In this document: positions 53,325-64,000 of the stretch, piece after piece
How the letters are laid out: each line of letters starts with the position of its first letter
Position numbering within the stretch: the first letter of the stretch is position 1
Assembly: GCA_016711225.1 (NCBI GenBank)
Contig: JADJTK010000052.1
Location: 310,001 to 374,000, forward strand
DNA: 64,000 nt
DNA from: Opitutaceae bacterium
Lineage (GTDB): Bacteria; Verrucomicrobiota; Verrucomicrobiia; Opitutales; Opitutaceae
Reading direction: 5' to 3'
Notes under the pieces: model-generated
What the model saw: only the letters and a program-made list of their open reading frames with translations
Databases searched by the model: none
What the model was told of the DNA's origin: nothing
Translations under genes and position numbers: made by a program

Positions 53325-54371
53325 ATGAAGGCCCAATTCTCTCGAATCGTGATCCGTCTGCTGGCCTCCGTTGTCGGGCTGGCGGCCTGGTGGCTGCTCT
53401 ACCGCAACCTCGCGGCGATCGCCGCCTGGTTGAGCTACACCATCTCCGGACTGGAGCGCGGCACCCACCTGGGCGCCGCGGTGGAGTTCTTCCTCTACGA
53501 AGCGCCGAAGGTGTTGATGCTGCTCTTGCTCGTGGTGTTTGGGGTCGGCGTGGTGCGCACCTTCTTCACTCCTGAACGCACGCGCCGGTTGCTGGCGGGC
53601 CGGCGCGAGTCGGTGGGCAATGTCCTGGCGGCGCTGCTCGGTACAGTGACTCCGTTCTGTTCCTGCTCGGCGGTGCCGCTTTTCATCGGGTTCGTGACGG
53701 CGGGCGTGCCGCTCGGGGTCACCTTGTCGTTCCTGATTTCCGCTCCGATGGTCAATGAAGTCGCGCTGGTGCTGCTCTTCGGGATGTTCGGCTGGAAGGT
53801 GGCCGGCCTTTACCTCGGCACGGGGCTGGCGGTGGCGATCCTTTCCGGCTGGACGCTTGGCCGCCTGCGCCTGGAGCGCCATGTCGAGCCGTGGGTCTAC
53901 GAGAACATGGCCGGCAGCCCCGGCGAGTCCGGTGGTGACGAGGGCACGGCGATGAGCTGGTCCGGGCGGGCGCAGGCCGGGGTGACGGCGGTGCGCGAGA
54001 TCGTCGGGCGCGTGTGGCCCTTCGTGCTGCTCGGCATCGCCGTCGGCGCTGGTATCCATGGCTACGTGCCGGAGAACTTCATGGCCTCGATCATGGGGCG
54101 CGACGCCTGGTGGTCGGTGCCGTTGGCGGTGCTGATCGGCGTGCCGATGTATGGCAATGCCGCAGGTATCATCCCGGTGGTGCAGGCGCTGCTCGGCAAG
54201 GGCGCGGCCCTTGGCACCGTGCTGGCCTTCATGATGGCGGTCATCGGTCTCTCGCTGCCCGAGGCAATCATCCTGCGCCAGGTGCTCAAGCCCCGCCTGA
54301 TCGCCACCTTCTTCGGCGTGGTCGCCGGCGGTATCCTGCTCGTCGGCTATCTCTTCAACTTCCTCCTTTGA
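53325..54371 (+). CDS. ArsP/DUF318-type permease
   Basis: 348-aa membrane protein with eight or more TM helices in two permease repeats. The diagnostic TPFCSCSAVPLFIGF motif (Cys pair) and the second-half VPLAVLIGVPMYGNAAG are both seen. ArsP members export trivalent organoarsenicals; others of the family (YraQ) have unknown substrates. Located between arsR and a thioredoxin, with an operator-like palindrome in front. Confidence 0.87.
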   Translation: MKAQFSRIVIRLLASVVGLAAWWLLYRNLAAIAAWLSYTISGLERGTHLGAAVEFFLYEAPKVLMLLLLVVFGVGVVRTFFTPERTRRLLAGRRESVGNVLAALLGTVTPFCSCSAVPLFIGFVTAGVPLGVTLSFLISAPMVNEVALVLLFGMFGWKVAGLYLGTGLAVAILSGWTLGRLRLERHVEPWVYENMAGSPGESGGDEGTAMSWSGRAQAGVTAVREIVGRVWPFVLLGIAVGAGIHGYVPENFMASIMGRDAWWSVPLAVLIGVPMYGNAAGIIPVVQALLGKGAALGTVLAFMMAVIGLSLPEAIILRQVLKPRLIATFFGVVAGGILLVGYLFNFLL

Positions 54372-54421
54372 TCCGCTGCTTCAGCTCTCTCGTTCCTCAA
54401 CTCCCTCATTCCCTTCTGTCC

Positions 54422-54655
54422 ATGAAACGAATCCAAATCCTCGGCACGGGATGTGCCAAATGTCAGAAGCTCGCTGCGGTGGCCGACGAGGCCGCGCAGG
54501 CGCTCGGCGTCCCCTATGAACTGCAGAAGATTACCGACCTGAAGCACATCATGAGCTTCCGGGTGATGAGCACGCCGGCCCTGGTGGTCGACGGCGTGGT
54601 GAAAGTCTCCGGGCGCGTGCCCACCGTCGACGAAGCCAAGCAGTTGCTCGGCTGA
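54422..54655 (+). CDS. Small thioredoxin-fold protein (redox-active disulfide protein 2 type)
   Basis: 77 aa: KRIQILGTGCAKCQKLAAVA with the redox motif CAKC, then cis-Pro region MSTPALVVDGVV. These mini-thioredoxins commonly accompany ArsP/YraQ permeases and may reduce the metalloid or the permease Cys residues. It lies 50 bp after the permease stop. Confidence 0.9.
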   Translation: MKRIQILGTGCAKCQKLAAVADEAAQALGVPYELQKITDLKHIMSFRVMSTPALVVDGVVKVSGRVPTVDEAKQLLG

Positions 54656-54813
54656 AGCGCGGGACCAAGCAACGAACCAGCTTCACCACAGAGGGCGCGG
54701 AGGACATGGATGCTTGAGTCCAGTTCTCGGACTCGAATCGCCCGCCTCCCGTGGCCTCCGCTTCGTGTCTGCTGGGCGCCCTGTGGTGCACCTCTCTCTC
54801 CATTTCCTTGATC

Positions 54814-55590
54814 ATGAATACACCAAGCATCGGATTCATCGGCGGCGGGCGCATCGCCCGTATCTTCCTCGCAGGCTGGGCTCGCGCACAGAAACTGCCG
54901 GCGCGCATCGTTGTCGCCGACCCGAGCGCCGAGGCGCTCGCGAAGCTCAAGGTGCAGTATCCCGGGGTCGAGTCGACCTCCGACCTCGCCACCGCGGCAG
55001 CGCAGGACGTTGTCTTCCTGGCCACGCACCCGCCCGTGCTGGCCGAGGCGGCGGGCCGCGCCACGGTCGCGCTCAAGCCGACGGCGATCCTGGTCTCACT
55101 CGCGCCGAAGTTCACCATCGCGAAGCTCACCGAGCTGCTCGGCGGCTTTGCGCGGATTGCCCGTTCGAATCCCAACGCACCGTCGATCGTCGGGGCCGGG
55201 ATGAACCCGGTCGCCTTCGGCGCGGCGCTCACCGCCGAGGACCGGGCGACGGTCACCGCGCTCTTCGCCCCGCTGGGAGAAAGCCCCGAGGTGGCCGAGG
55301 AGAAGATCGAGGCTTACGCCGTGTTCACCGCGATGGGACCCACGTATCTGTGGTTTCAGATGCAGGCGCTGCGCGAACTCGCGGTCTCCTTCGGGCTCAG
55401 CGGCGCGGAAGCCGACGCCGGCCTGAAACGTATGGTCTGCGGCGCCGCCCGCACTCTGGTCGACTCCGGTCTCACCCCGGCGGAGGTCATGGATCTGGTG
55501 CCCGTGAAACCGCTCGCCGAGATGGAGCCGCAAGTGCTCGAACTCTACCGCAATCGCCTCCCGGCGCTGTTCCAGAAGATCAAGCCCTGA
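54814..55590 (+). CDS. Pyrroline-5-carboxylate reductase family protein
   Basis: 258 aa. N-terminal Rossmann GFIGGGRIARIFLAGW, VVFLATHPP, VSLAPKFTI, RSNPNAPSIVGAGMNPVAFG, and the C-terminal helical dimerisation domain. The usual proC GVTSPGGTT motif is replaced around ARTLVDSGLTPAEVMDLVPV, so it may not use pyrroline-5-carboxylate. Position in the arsenic/redox cluster suggests a related reductive step (inference). Confidence 0.8.
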   Translation: MNTPSIGFIGGGRIARIFLAGWARAQKLPARIVVADPSAEALAKLKVQYPGVESTSDLATAAAQDVVFLATHPPVLAEAAGRATVALKPTAILVSLAPKFTIAKLTELLGGFARIARSNPNAPSIVGAGMNPVAFGAALTAEDRATVTALFAPLGESPEVAEEKIEAYAVFTAMGPTYLWFQMQALRELAVSFGLSGAEADAGLKRMVCGAARTLVDSGLTPAEVMDLVPVKPLAEMEPQVLELYRNRLPALFQKIKP

Positions 55591-55735
55591 AGCTCAATGA
55601 AGTGGGCGTGACCACAGAGAATACGGAGGGTACAGAGGCAGACGGACGAACGTGAGCATCTGCCCGCGAGCCGTCCCTACCGGCTCTCGTGGTCCCTGTC
55701 TCCCCTGTGGTTCAAGCCTTCCGAATCCCCAAATC

Positions 55736-56146
55736 ATGAAAACACTCGTTGTCCTCCTGTTGTTCACCGTCGGTACTGTCTTTGTACGCGCAGCCGACGT
55801 TGCCGCGGCCGAGCCAGCGGCGGCGCCGACCCTGCCGCGTCTCGTCGATCTCGGCGCCGGGAAATGCATCCCCTGCAAACAGATGAAGCCCATTCTCGCC
55901 GAGCTCACCCGCGACTACGCGGGGCAGTTCGAGGTCGTCTTCATCGACGTATGGGAGAATCGCGCCGCGGGTGAACCGTACGGCATTCGCATGATTCCGA
56001 CACAGATCTTCTTCGGGGTGGACGGCAAGGAACTCGCGCGGCATGAGGGGTTTTATGCGAAGAAGGATATTCTCGCGAAATGGCAGGAGCTCGGCGTCGC
56101 GCTGAAGGCACCCGCCGCGGCGACCCTACCACCCGCCACGCACTGA
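55736..56146 (+). CDS. Secreted thioredoxin
   Basis: 136 aa with signal peptide (MKTLVVLLLFTVGTVFVRAA) and thioredoxin active site GKCIPCKQMKPIL (CIPC); cis-Pro in IRMIPTQIFFGVDG. Periplasmic. It sits 4 bp before ccdA, which would supply reducing power through the membrane. Confidence 0.9.
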   Translation: MKTLVVLLLFTVGTVFVRAADVAAAEPAAAPTLPRLVDLGAGKCIPCKQMKPILAELTRDYAGQFEVVFIDVWENRAAGEPYGIRMIPTQIFFGVDGKELARHEGFYAKKDILAKWQELGVALKAPAAATLPPATH

Positions 56147-56150
56147 GCCG

Positions 56151-56843
56151 ATGGAAGCGATCTTCATCTGGTTGAGCGACGCCATGAACGGTGCCCCGTG
56201 GTTGGCGGTGGTCGCCGCCGCCGGCTGGGGCGTGGCTAGCCTGGTGCTCAGCCCCTGTCATCTGGCGAGCATCCCGCTCATCGTCGGCTTCATCGCCGAG
56301 CGCAAGGATACCACTCCGCGCCAGGCCTTCGGCTACGCGCTGCTCTTCGCGCTCGGTATTCTACTCTCCATTGCGGCCGTCGGCGGGGCCACCGCCGCCG
56401 CCGGACGCATGCTGGGCGATGTGGGCCCGTGGGCCAACTACGTCGTGGCCGCCGTGCTCCTGCTGGTGGGTCTGCACCTGCTGGAGATTTTGCGTCTGCC
56501 GTGGGACCGTGGCCTCTCATTGCCACGCTTTCAGGGTAAGGCCGCCGCGCTGCTGCTCGGTCTGATCTTCGGTGTGGCGCTGGGGCCGTGCACCTTCGCC
56601 TACCTCGCGCCGGTGCTGGGCGTGATCTTCGGCGTGGCGCGCACGCAGCCGGGTTTCGCGGTGCTGTTGCTGCTCGCCTACGGCATCGGCCACTGCGTGC
56701 TTATCGTGGCCGCCGGCGTGTCCGCCGAGCGGGTGCAGCAGGTGCTGGACTGGCACGGCAGCTCCGCTGGCTCGGTGTGGCTGCGCCGGGGCAGTGGACT
56801 GCTCGTGCTGGCCGGTGCGGCGTGGCTGGTCTTCGGCGCTTGA
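56151..56843 (+). CDS. ccdA: CcdA/DsbD-type transmembrane electron carrier
   Basis: 230 aa, six TM helices with the two conserved Cys regions LVLSPCHLASIPLIVG and VALGPCTFAYLAPV. It passes electrons from cytosolic thioredoxin to periplasmic partners, here probably the thioredoxin encoded just upstream. It ends the cluster arsR-permease-trx-proC-trx-ccdA. Confidence 0.9.
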   Translation: MEAIFIWLSDAMNGAPWLAVVAAAGWGVASLVLSPCHLASIPLIVGFIAERKDTTPRQAFGYALLFALGILLSIAAVGGATAAAGRMLGDVGPWANYVVAAVLLLVGLHLLEILRLPWDRGLSLPRFQGKAAALLLGLIFGVALGPCTFAYLAPVLGVIFGVARTQPGFAVLLLLAYGIGHCVLIVAAGVSAERVQQVLDWHGSSAGSVWLRRGSGLLVLAGAAWLVFGA

Positions 56844-56891
56844 GTGTCTCGCGTTCGCCTGCCGGTTGCGCCGGTGCAACCGGTTCTGGGG

Positions 56892-58177
56892 TCATACCCG
56901 GAACCAGCGCGTGGCGGCCAGCGTGGCGGCGGTGCCGAAGCCGACGAGAATCACGAGCGGCTTGGTCACCGAGCCGAAGTCGCCGCCGAAGCTGATCAGC
57001 CGATGCAGCGCGTCGAGGGCCCAGCCGGTGGGCACGCAATGACCGACCGCGCGCAGGGACTCCGGGACCAGTTCCAGCGGGAACCAGCAGCCGCCTACCG
57101 CCGCCATCACAATGCTGGCCAGCACGCACACACCGACGACGCGGTCCGGGGCGTCGAGTAGCGAGCCGATTAATATGCCCAGCGCCGAGGCAACCCACGC
57201 GTAGACCAGCAGCACCAGGAGCACTCCAGGGAGATTGGCGCCGACGTTGAGGCCGAAAACGAGTTTTCCGGCCAGCAACAGGAAGGCGATCTGCACCGCG
57301 CACCCAGCAGCCAGAGCCCGTAGAGCTGACCGGCGATGAGTTCGCCGCGACGCACGGGCAGCGTGAGCAGCCGTTTCAATACGCCGCTGCGGCGCGTGGC
57401 GGCGATGGTGGCACCGCCGAAGATGAGCAGGTTCATCGTCAGGAAGTACACGAGATTACCCGGTAGGGAGAATCCGATGCCGCTCGGGATCGGGTTGCGA
57501 CCCGCGAACTTCGCCTCCAGCGCGACCAGCGCGGGCCGGGCCATGGTGGCGCGCAGCGCCGCTTCGGTGGGCGGCCAAGTCCGCGTGGCGCCGGCCTCCG
57601 TGCCGGCGGTGGCAGGCTGCGCGGGTGCGGAAGCCGGTGTTTGTGCGGAGTTGGAGATCGCAGGCAGGGACGCCTGCGCCACGGCGGGCGGAAGAGCTGA
57701 AGATTGAAGTGTTGTGACGGAGCCACCGGCTGTGGCGGCCTCGAGCAGGTGCGAGTTGAGGGCGACGAGCGCCCGCAGCAACCGCGCTTCGATCACTAGC
57801 GCGTCGCCCTGCGTGTCGTTGCGGCCCGGGAAGGGCACGAGCTCGACGTTGGAGCCCTGCTTGGCGAGTACGCGGGCGGTGAAATCCGCCGGTACTCGAA
57901 TAGTTAGGATCGGCTTGTTCTTTGTGTCCTTCACCGGATCGAGGCGCCACAGGCCCTGCGCGCTCAGGACGTCGACGAAGACGTTGCCGAGGAAACCGGT
58001 GTCGGCGTTTTCGATGAGGATGGGCGGGAAGCGGTTCGCGGTTTCGCCCTTGCCGAAGGAGAATCGCCCCATGACCGCCACAAACGCCAGCGGCAGCACG
58101 AAGAGCCAGAGGTAGGCGGTGCGGCTCTTGAGGAAGAGGCGCAGTTCGTTGTGCCCGATCGTCAGGATGGCCTTCAT
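56892..58177 (-). CDS. ABC-2 type permease (frameshifted)
   Basis: Starts MKAILTIGHNELRLFLKS at 58177, overlapping the upstream stop (ATGA). N-terminal TM, a long extracytoplasmic domain (VPADFTARVLAKQGSN), then TM helices (YFLTMNLLIFGGATIAATR). Near 57300 the frame breaks inside LYGLWLLG, and continues in another frame as QIAFLLLAGKLVFGLNVG through VLASIVMAAVGGCWFPLEL to 56892. About 428 aa when joined. Likely one half of a heterodimeric exporter with the next permease. Confidence 0.8.
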
Positions 58178-59445
58178 GCGCGGCCTCCTTTCGCGAAATG
58201 GCGGCGGAAGAGCCCCGCGGCCAGTGCCAGCAGCGCCGCGCCGAGCAGCGCGAGCTTGAGCGCGACCGGCAGCCACGCCGTGGCGGCGTCGCCGTATTCG
58301 ACGGCTCGCGCCGTGGAGGCGAACCAATGGGTCGGCAGGAGTGGCATCAGGTGCATCTGGAAGAAGGGCGGCAGCATCTCCGGCGGGAATGCGCACCCGC
58401 CGGCCATGCCGAGCAGCAGGCTCACCATCGAGCGTACGGGGTCGGCCCGGCGTTGGTCGGGAATCCATGCGACGATGACGGCCATCAGCCCGGCGACGAA
58501 AAACGCGTAGCCGACCGCAAGCCCGAGCAGGGCGAGCGGCCGGTGCCACGTCACCCCGAAGGCTGCCGTGCCGCTGCCAAGGATGATCGCAGCGCACAGG
58601 AGCAGCATCAGGCCCGTGAACACGACCTTGGCGCCGAGGAAGGGCGTGAGCGATACGTGCAGCGTGCGGTAGCGCGCCAGCGTGCGCAGCTCGATCTCCC
58701 GGTGGAGGTCGCCCATGCCCAGGCCGCCGAGGAAGAGCAGGAACATCGCCGCCAGACCGAGCAGCAGGTGACCGAAGAGATTGAAGCCGGATCCGCCAGC
58801 AGCGTTGCCGGAGGTGGCGCCTCCCGCCTTTGTATAGCCGACGAGCGGCGGGTTGAGGACCGGCCCGAGCGAGCGGAGCTTCTGGCCGGCCTGGGTGAGC
58901 AGCGGGCCGATCTGCTCAAGACTGGGGTCGCCGTCCAGTACGTCGCGCAACGCGGCGAGTTCCGGGGCGAAGTTGCGTGCGAGGCCCTCGAGCCCCGCGG
59001 TGAGGATACCGAGACCCTCCTCAATGACGGTCGGCTTGATCGACTCGGTCGGGTTCTTGATCAGCTCGAGCGCGACCTTCTTGCCGTCGAGAAAGTCGGC
59101 GGAGAAACCGGCGGGAATGATGACGACGGCGCTGAGCTGGCTGTCGTTGAGCTGGGCCAGCGCCGGGCCGCGTTCGAGCAGTACGGGTTCGAGCGGGACA
59201 TCCGAGCGGCGCTCGTCGCCAAAGCTGCCCTGGTTGAGTCCGCCTCGCAGGAAACGCGTGACGATGGTGTTGTCCTCGTCGACCAGCGCGAACCGGATGC
59301 TGCTGATCTTTTGCTCTTTCTGGTGGCCGCCGAAGGCGAAACCGATGATCCCGGCGACGCACAGCGGCGCGAGGAGGAAGATGACCCACGGCAGCGGGTT
59401 ACGCCGGGCACGGGCGAAGTCTTTGGCGAGCAGGGTGCGCAACAT
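58174..59445 (-). CDS. ABC-2 type permease
   Basis: Intact, 423 aa. N-terminal TM (WVIFLLAPLCVAGIIGFAFG), extracytoplasmic domain with VVIIPAGFSADFLDG, then TM helices; C-terminal GMAGGCAFPPEMLPPFF and a typical ABC-2 membrane end. It pairs with the permease encoded next; both resemble those of Verrucomicrobiota ABC-2 exporters. Stop overlaps the next start (ATGA). Confidence 0.85.
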   Translation of the reverse strand: MLRTLLAKDFARARRNPLPWVIFLLAPLCVAGIIGFAFGGHQKEQKISSIRFALVDEDNTIVTRFLRGGLNQGSFGDERRSDVPLEPVLLERGPALAQLNDSQLSAVVIIPAGFSADFLDGKKVALELIKNPTESIKPTVIEEGLGILTAGLEGLARNFAPELAALRDVLDGDPSLEQIGPLLTQAGQKLRSLGPVLNPPLVGYTKAGGATSGNAAGGSGFNLFGHLLLGLAAMFLLFLGGLGMGDLHREIELRTLARYRTLHVSLTPFLGAKVVFTGLMLLLCAAIILGSGTAAFGVTWHRPLALLGLAVGYAFFVAGLMAVIVAWIPDQRRADPVRSMVSLLLGMAGGCAFPPEMLPPFFQMHLMPLLPTHWFASTARAVEYGDAATAWLPVALKLALLGAALLALAAGLFRRHFAKGGRA

Positions 59446-59451
59446 GGCGGG

Positions 59452-60387
<936 letters not shown>

Positions 60388-60656
60388 GGCGGGCAGTGTT
60401 GTGGAATTGCGGACGAAGTCCAGCGGCCGGAGGTCATGGCCGGCCGGGCGGAAGGTCATGGCGGGCGTGAAACCCGCCCCCACCAATCGGATGATTCGGA
60501 GGAATGGTTGGTGAGGACCTCGCAGGGGGAAGATCCCGCTCGGCCCCTCGGAGTAGCTGGAACGCGAAGCGGTTCAGCAATCTGACGGCGGAATGAGCGC
60601 CGTCCAGCTACGGGGCGCGCTTGCGCGGCAGGGCCCGGTGAGGGCATAGTCGCGAC

Positions 60657-62708
60657 GTGCGAATCGCCTCCTCGCTGTTGCTTTACCGGTTGGTCCGATC
60701 CCGGGCGTGGGCCGTGGCGGCACTGCTGGCGGGAGCGGGGTTTGGCGCGGAGGGGGCGGTCGACGACGCACCGGTGCTCTTGAGGCCGTATGTCGTGGAA
60801 GAGCAGGGGTTGGGTCCTGGCGTGGTCTGCGGCGGCGAGCCGGTCGAGCGCAGCGCGGGGGGCAGTCTCGCACCAGTGATGCAGTGCTCGCTGGCGGACC
60901 TGCTGGGTGGATCGGCCGGGCTGGTGGTGCAACCGGGGTTTGGCGAGATCGATCCGCCGCGCATTTCCGCCCGTGGGTCCGGGCTGCAGAGCGCCCCGGT
61001 GAACCGTGGTTTGCTGGTGCGGATGAACGGACTTCCGCTCAACGCGGCTGACGGCACTTTCAATACTGCCTTGATTGAGTCGGCGTTCTTCGAGGGGGTG
61101 CAGGCAAGGCCGGCCTCGGGGAATTCCGCCTCCTCAGCGTTGGCGCTGGGCGGGGCGCTCGATTTCCTCGGTTATGCCCCGATGCGGCTGGCGGCGGCGG
61201 GCGGGAGCGATGGCCTGCGCAAGTTCGTCGCCCAAGCTGGTGCGGCACCGTTTCCCGTGATCGAGCGGCAGCGTGCCTATCGCGTAGCGGGCGCCTTCGC
61301 CGCGATGCAAGCCGAGGGCTGGCGGCTGCAGAGCGCTCAGCAGCGCACGGCGGCAATTGCACAGACCGCATGGGGACGCGGCGAGGAGTATGGGGTGCGC
61401 GCCAGTCTCTATGGAACGGAGGTGAGCTATGATGTGCCCGGTCCGCTCACGCTGGGGCAAGCGGAGGCCAATCCCGACTCCCTGTCCGCGATGGCGGCCG
61501 CCGACCGCCCGCGGAGGGAAACGCAGTTTGGCCGGCTTGCTGTCACTGGGGAGTGGAGGCGCAGTGAACTCGGCTTGAGCGGCGCCTTTTCGGTGCAGCA
61601 GACCGACGACTGGTTCCGCCAACTGCGCAGCAACGGCCTTGTTGCCACTCGTGGTACCGATTGTGCGGCCCAATTGAGCGGTCGGATGCGGATGCTTTCG
61701 GTTGGTGCCCTTTGGCTGGGGACCTGGCGTGACCAGCAACGCTTCAGCAATCTCGCGGGCGTCACCGGCCCGCGCTTCGCCGATTTGCAGCAGGAGGCGC
61801 ACAGCGTGGCTGGCTGGGCCGACAGTACGTGGCGCCTGGGAGGCGACTGGGAGTTCACGACCGGGTTCTCTTGGCTGTACGCTGATCGCGTCGTGGATGG
61901 CAGCGTGGCTGTGCACTCCGATTACAGTGCGATCCTTCCCCGGCTCGGCGTGGAGTGGCGTCCAACGTCGCAGTGGAAACTCTTCGCTCGCGCCCAGCGA
62001 GGGACCGAGGCGCCGACCTTCGATGATCTGGTCACGGTGCGTGGCGCTTCAACGAAGCTCGCGCTGGCGTGGGCGCCGTTGCGTCGGCAGCGGGCCGACA
62101 CGGGCGAGGTGGGGCTGCGCTACGATGGCGGCAGCCCCATCTCCTTCGGGGTGACGGCGTATGCCGCCAATTGGCGCGACGAGCTGTTGCGCCTGGCCGA
62201 CGCCAGCGGCGCGGCGCGCGGTACGGTGAATGCTGGGCCGACCTGGCATCGCGGGATTGAGAGTTCGCTGAGCTGGGTGGTGTCGAAGGGGAGACATCGG
62301 CTGGCGTGCTGGATTGCGCACAACTGGAACGTCGCGCGTTTTGCCGGCGATCCGGTCTATGGACAGAATCGGCTCGCGGGTCTGCCGGAGCATGCAGGGG
62401 CGGCGGAGCTGGAGTGGTCGCACGACCACGGGACGTTCGCCGCGTTTGGAGCGAATTGGGTGTGGGGGCGGACGTATGCCGACCATGCGAACCGGCTTTC
62501 CTATCCGGGATATGCGCTGGCGAGTCTTCGGCTCGGCTGGCGCAAGGACCGGTGGAGCGTCGCGCTGGAGGTGGGGAATGTTCTCGACCGCGGGTACATT
62601 GCCTCGACGGCCGGGGTCGTCGACTTGGCGCGCGAGCCGGCCGGCACGGCGGTGTTTTTACCCGGCCGGCCACGGAGCCTTGTGGTATCCGTGGAGCGGC
62701 GATGGTGA
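60657..62708 (+). CDS. TonB-dependent outer-membrane receptor
   Basis: 683 aa. A signal-like start, then the TonB box region and plug domain (GSLAPVMQCSLADLLGG, ISARGSGLQSAPVNRGLLV), followed by a beta-barrel with alternating aromatic strands and the C-terminal strand RSLVVSVERRW. The ligand is unknown. It diverges from the ABC exporter operon; about 270 bp between them show no gene. GTG start at 60657. Confidence 0.85.
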   Translation: MRIASSLLLYRLVRSRAWAVAALLAGAGFGAEGAVDDAPVLLRPYVVEEQGLGPGVVCGGEPVERSAGGSLAPVMQCSLADLLGGSAGLVVQPGFGEIDPPRISARGSGLQSAPVNRGLLVRMNGLPLNAADGTFNTALIESAFFEGVQARPASGNSASSALALGGALDFLGYAPMRLAAAGGSDGLRKFVAQAGAAPFPVIERQRAYRVAGAFAAMQAEGWRLQSAQQRTAAIAQTAWGRGEEYGVRASLYGTEVSYDVPGPLTLGQAEANPDSLSAMAAADRPRRETQFGRLAVTGEWRRSELGLSGAFSVQQTDDWFRQLRSNGLVATRGTDCAAQLSGRMRMLSVGALWLGTWRDQQRFSNLAGVTGPRFADLQQEAHSVAGWADSTWRLGGDWEFTTGFSWLYADRVVDGSVAVHSDYSAILPRLGVEWRPTSQWKLFARAQRGTEAPTFDDLVTVRGASTKLALAWAPLRRQRADTGEVGLRYDGGSPISFGVTAYAANWRDELLRLADASGAARGTVNAGPTWHRGIESSLSWVVSKGRHRLACWIAHNWNVARFAGDPVYGQNRLAGLPEHAGAAELEWSHDHGTFAAFGANWVWGRTYADHANRLSYPGYALASLRLGWRKDRWSVALEVGNVLDRGYIASTAGVVDLAREPAGTAVFLPGRPRSLVVSVERRW

Positions 62709-62851
62709 TGGGCGTGCGTGTCCGCGGGGCTTCAGGGCACCGTGCTTGCCCGCGCTCCGCAGGCGCGCTGGTACGCCCTTGTAGGTCAGGGCGCTGAACT
62801 GGCCGGTGGGTCCAAGGGCCACCTCCCCGCGGGAGCCTACGAGGATCGGAT

Positions 62852-64000
62852 CTAGAGGAAGAACGCCAGCGGCAGGTGCAGCAGGCCCCAGAGGGTGAAG
62901 CGCAGCAGGGCGGGGCGGCGGATCGTGCGGGCAAGCGAGGCGAAGTAGACGCCCTTGGCCAGGGTATTGACCATCATGGCCACCAGAATGGCGGCAATGA
63001 GCAACGGGGCGGGCGTCGGGTTGCCTTGGACCAGCGAGAGGATGAACGGGTCGATGTCCACCACGCCGACGACGCCGGCGAGCGCGAGCAACGCCGAGCC
63101 GCCGAAGTGCGCCTGCACTAGCTGAGTGGTTACGCCGAGCACCACGAAGAGCAGCGCGAAGCCGAGCGCGGGCAGGATTTCGAATGGGTTTTGCATCGAA
63201 CCGACCGGGCCGCGGGCGGCCGGATCCTCGGCGGGACGCACGAACCAGGCGAGCAGCAGGCCGGTGGCGCAGAGCGCGGCGAGCTTCCAGGCCAGCGCCG
63301 GAACGAAGGCGCCGTTGAGAAAGGCGACCAGCGCAAGGATCCGCAGATACATCACGCTGCTGGCCAGCAGGGCGGCTTGGAGGGCATGATGCGCCTGCCC
63401 GGGCTGTTGCTGGGCGGCGCGGCCGGCCGCCACGCTCACCGCGGTGCTCGACACGATGCCGCCGGCCAGACCGGAGAGCCACCAGCCGAAGCGGGCGCCG
63501 AGCTTCTTGATCATGAAATAGCCGGCGAAGCCGACCGAGGACACCATCACCACGATCCACCACAGTTTGTGCGGATTGATGTGGTAGGCGGTGAACTCGC
63601 GGTCGGGCACCACAGGCAGGATGAGCGCGGTGACGATCAGGAATTTGAGGACGGCGAGGAACTCGGCGTTGTCGAGGGCCTCGACCAGGCCCTCGAAGCG
63701 CGCCTTTTCCGAGAGCAGCAGGGTGCCGATGATGCCCAACGCGAGCGGTACCCAGGGTGGGGCAAGGAGGGCAAGGGCGCCGATGGCGAAGGTGAGCAAA
63801 ACGGCTGCCTCGGTGGTCCAGCCGATGCGGTTCTCCCGCTGCTTGGCGTGGTATTCGAGGCTGCGTGGCCGGCGATGGCCACCAGCCCGACCGGCACAGC
63901 AAAGGCGACGCCGAGATTGTGGAGCCAGGCGCAGGCGAAACCGAAGAGACTAACGAGGGTGAACGTGCGCACGTCGGCAAAGACGCGACTCTGTTTGGCG
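62852..64000 (-). CDS. MgtC/SapB + DUF4010 membrane protein (partial, frameshifted)
   Basis: The gene runs off the right edge of the window. The visible N-terminal part (SRVFADVRTFTLVSLFGFAC) is the end of the MgtC domain; near 63860 the frame shifts, then LEYHAKQRENRIGWTTEAAV and LLTFAIGALALLAPPWVPL continue into the DUF4010 domain with many TM helices to 62852. MgtC-DUF4010 proteins are membrane proteins of unclear role, often linked to magnesium or stress. Confidence 0.82.

Overview
The window is GC-rich chromosomal DNA interrupted by a block of visibly lower GC. The gene content suggests Verrucomicrobiota, most likely an Opitutaceae-like organism. The clues are a stand-alone SWIB-domain protein, a GYF_2 membrane protein, an opgG-x-opgH glucan operon, split YbhGFSR-type transporter genes, and intergenic spacers full of short palindromes and 'CACAGAGG...' style repeats. 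The taxonomic call is inference; there is no rRNA in the window.

Region 1 (1-7580): a DMT transporter, a GYF_2 membrane protein and a translationally coupled operon for periplasmic glucans (opgG, an unnamed gene, opgH). Region 2 (about 7936-24392) is the outstanding part. It is an integron-type gene cassette array with 20 recognisable attC sites of about 90 bp, all cassettes on the + strand, and no integrase gene in the window. Its cassettes encode small membrane, secreted and cytosolic proteins, including SUKH (SMI1/KNR4), SUFU, DUF2199, HEPN and histidine-phosphatase proteins. Four attC sites are interrupted at or next to the R' core by mobile DNA: an IS110-group element with a candidate bridge RNA, a group IIC intron with its reverse transcriptase, and two 438-bp internally deleted IS110/IS1111-type elements with terminal inverted repeats.

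Region 3 (25224-33780): a GyrI-like protein, then a minus-strand six-gene efflux operon (TetR, HlyD, two ABC ATPases, two ABC-2 permeases) with the same gene order as E. coli cecR-ybhGFSR, an RRM RNA-binding protein and a SWIB protein. Region 4 (33981-44450): two more DMT transporters, a DUF433/DUF5615 toxin-antitoxin pair, a lipase-like hydrolase, and two related clusters of AraC regulators with oxidoreductases and ABM monooxygenase-fold proteins. Region 5 (44509-52678): two tandem hybrid histidine kinases, TcdA, a TatD hydrolase and a LigB-like NAD-dependent DNA ligase with a signal-like N terminus. Region 6 (52917-56843): an arsR-permease-thioredoxin-proC-thioredoxin-ccdA cluster with two matching operator-like palindromes. 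Region 7 (56892-64000): a second ABC exporter (ATPase and two permeases), a TonB-dependent receptor and a MgtC/DUF4010 membrane protein that runs off the window.

At least fifteen single-base frameshifts are spread over conserved genes both inside and outside the array, and two blocks of long G/C homopolymers occur at about 24.8 and 27.0 kb. I read most frameshifts as residual indel errors in the assembly rather than biology, and give the reconstructed gene limits where I can.
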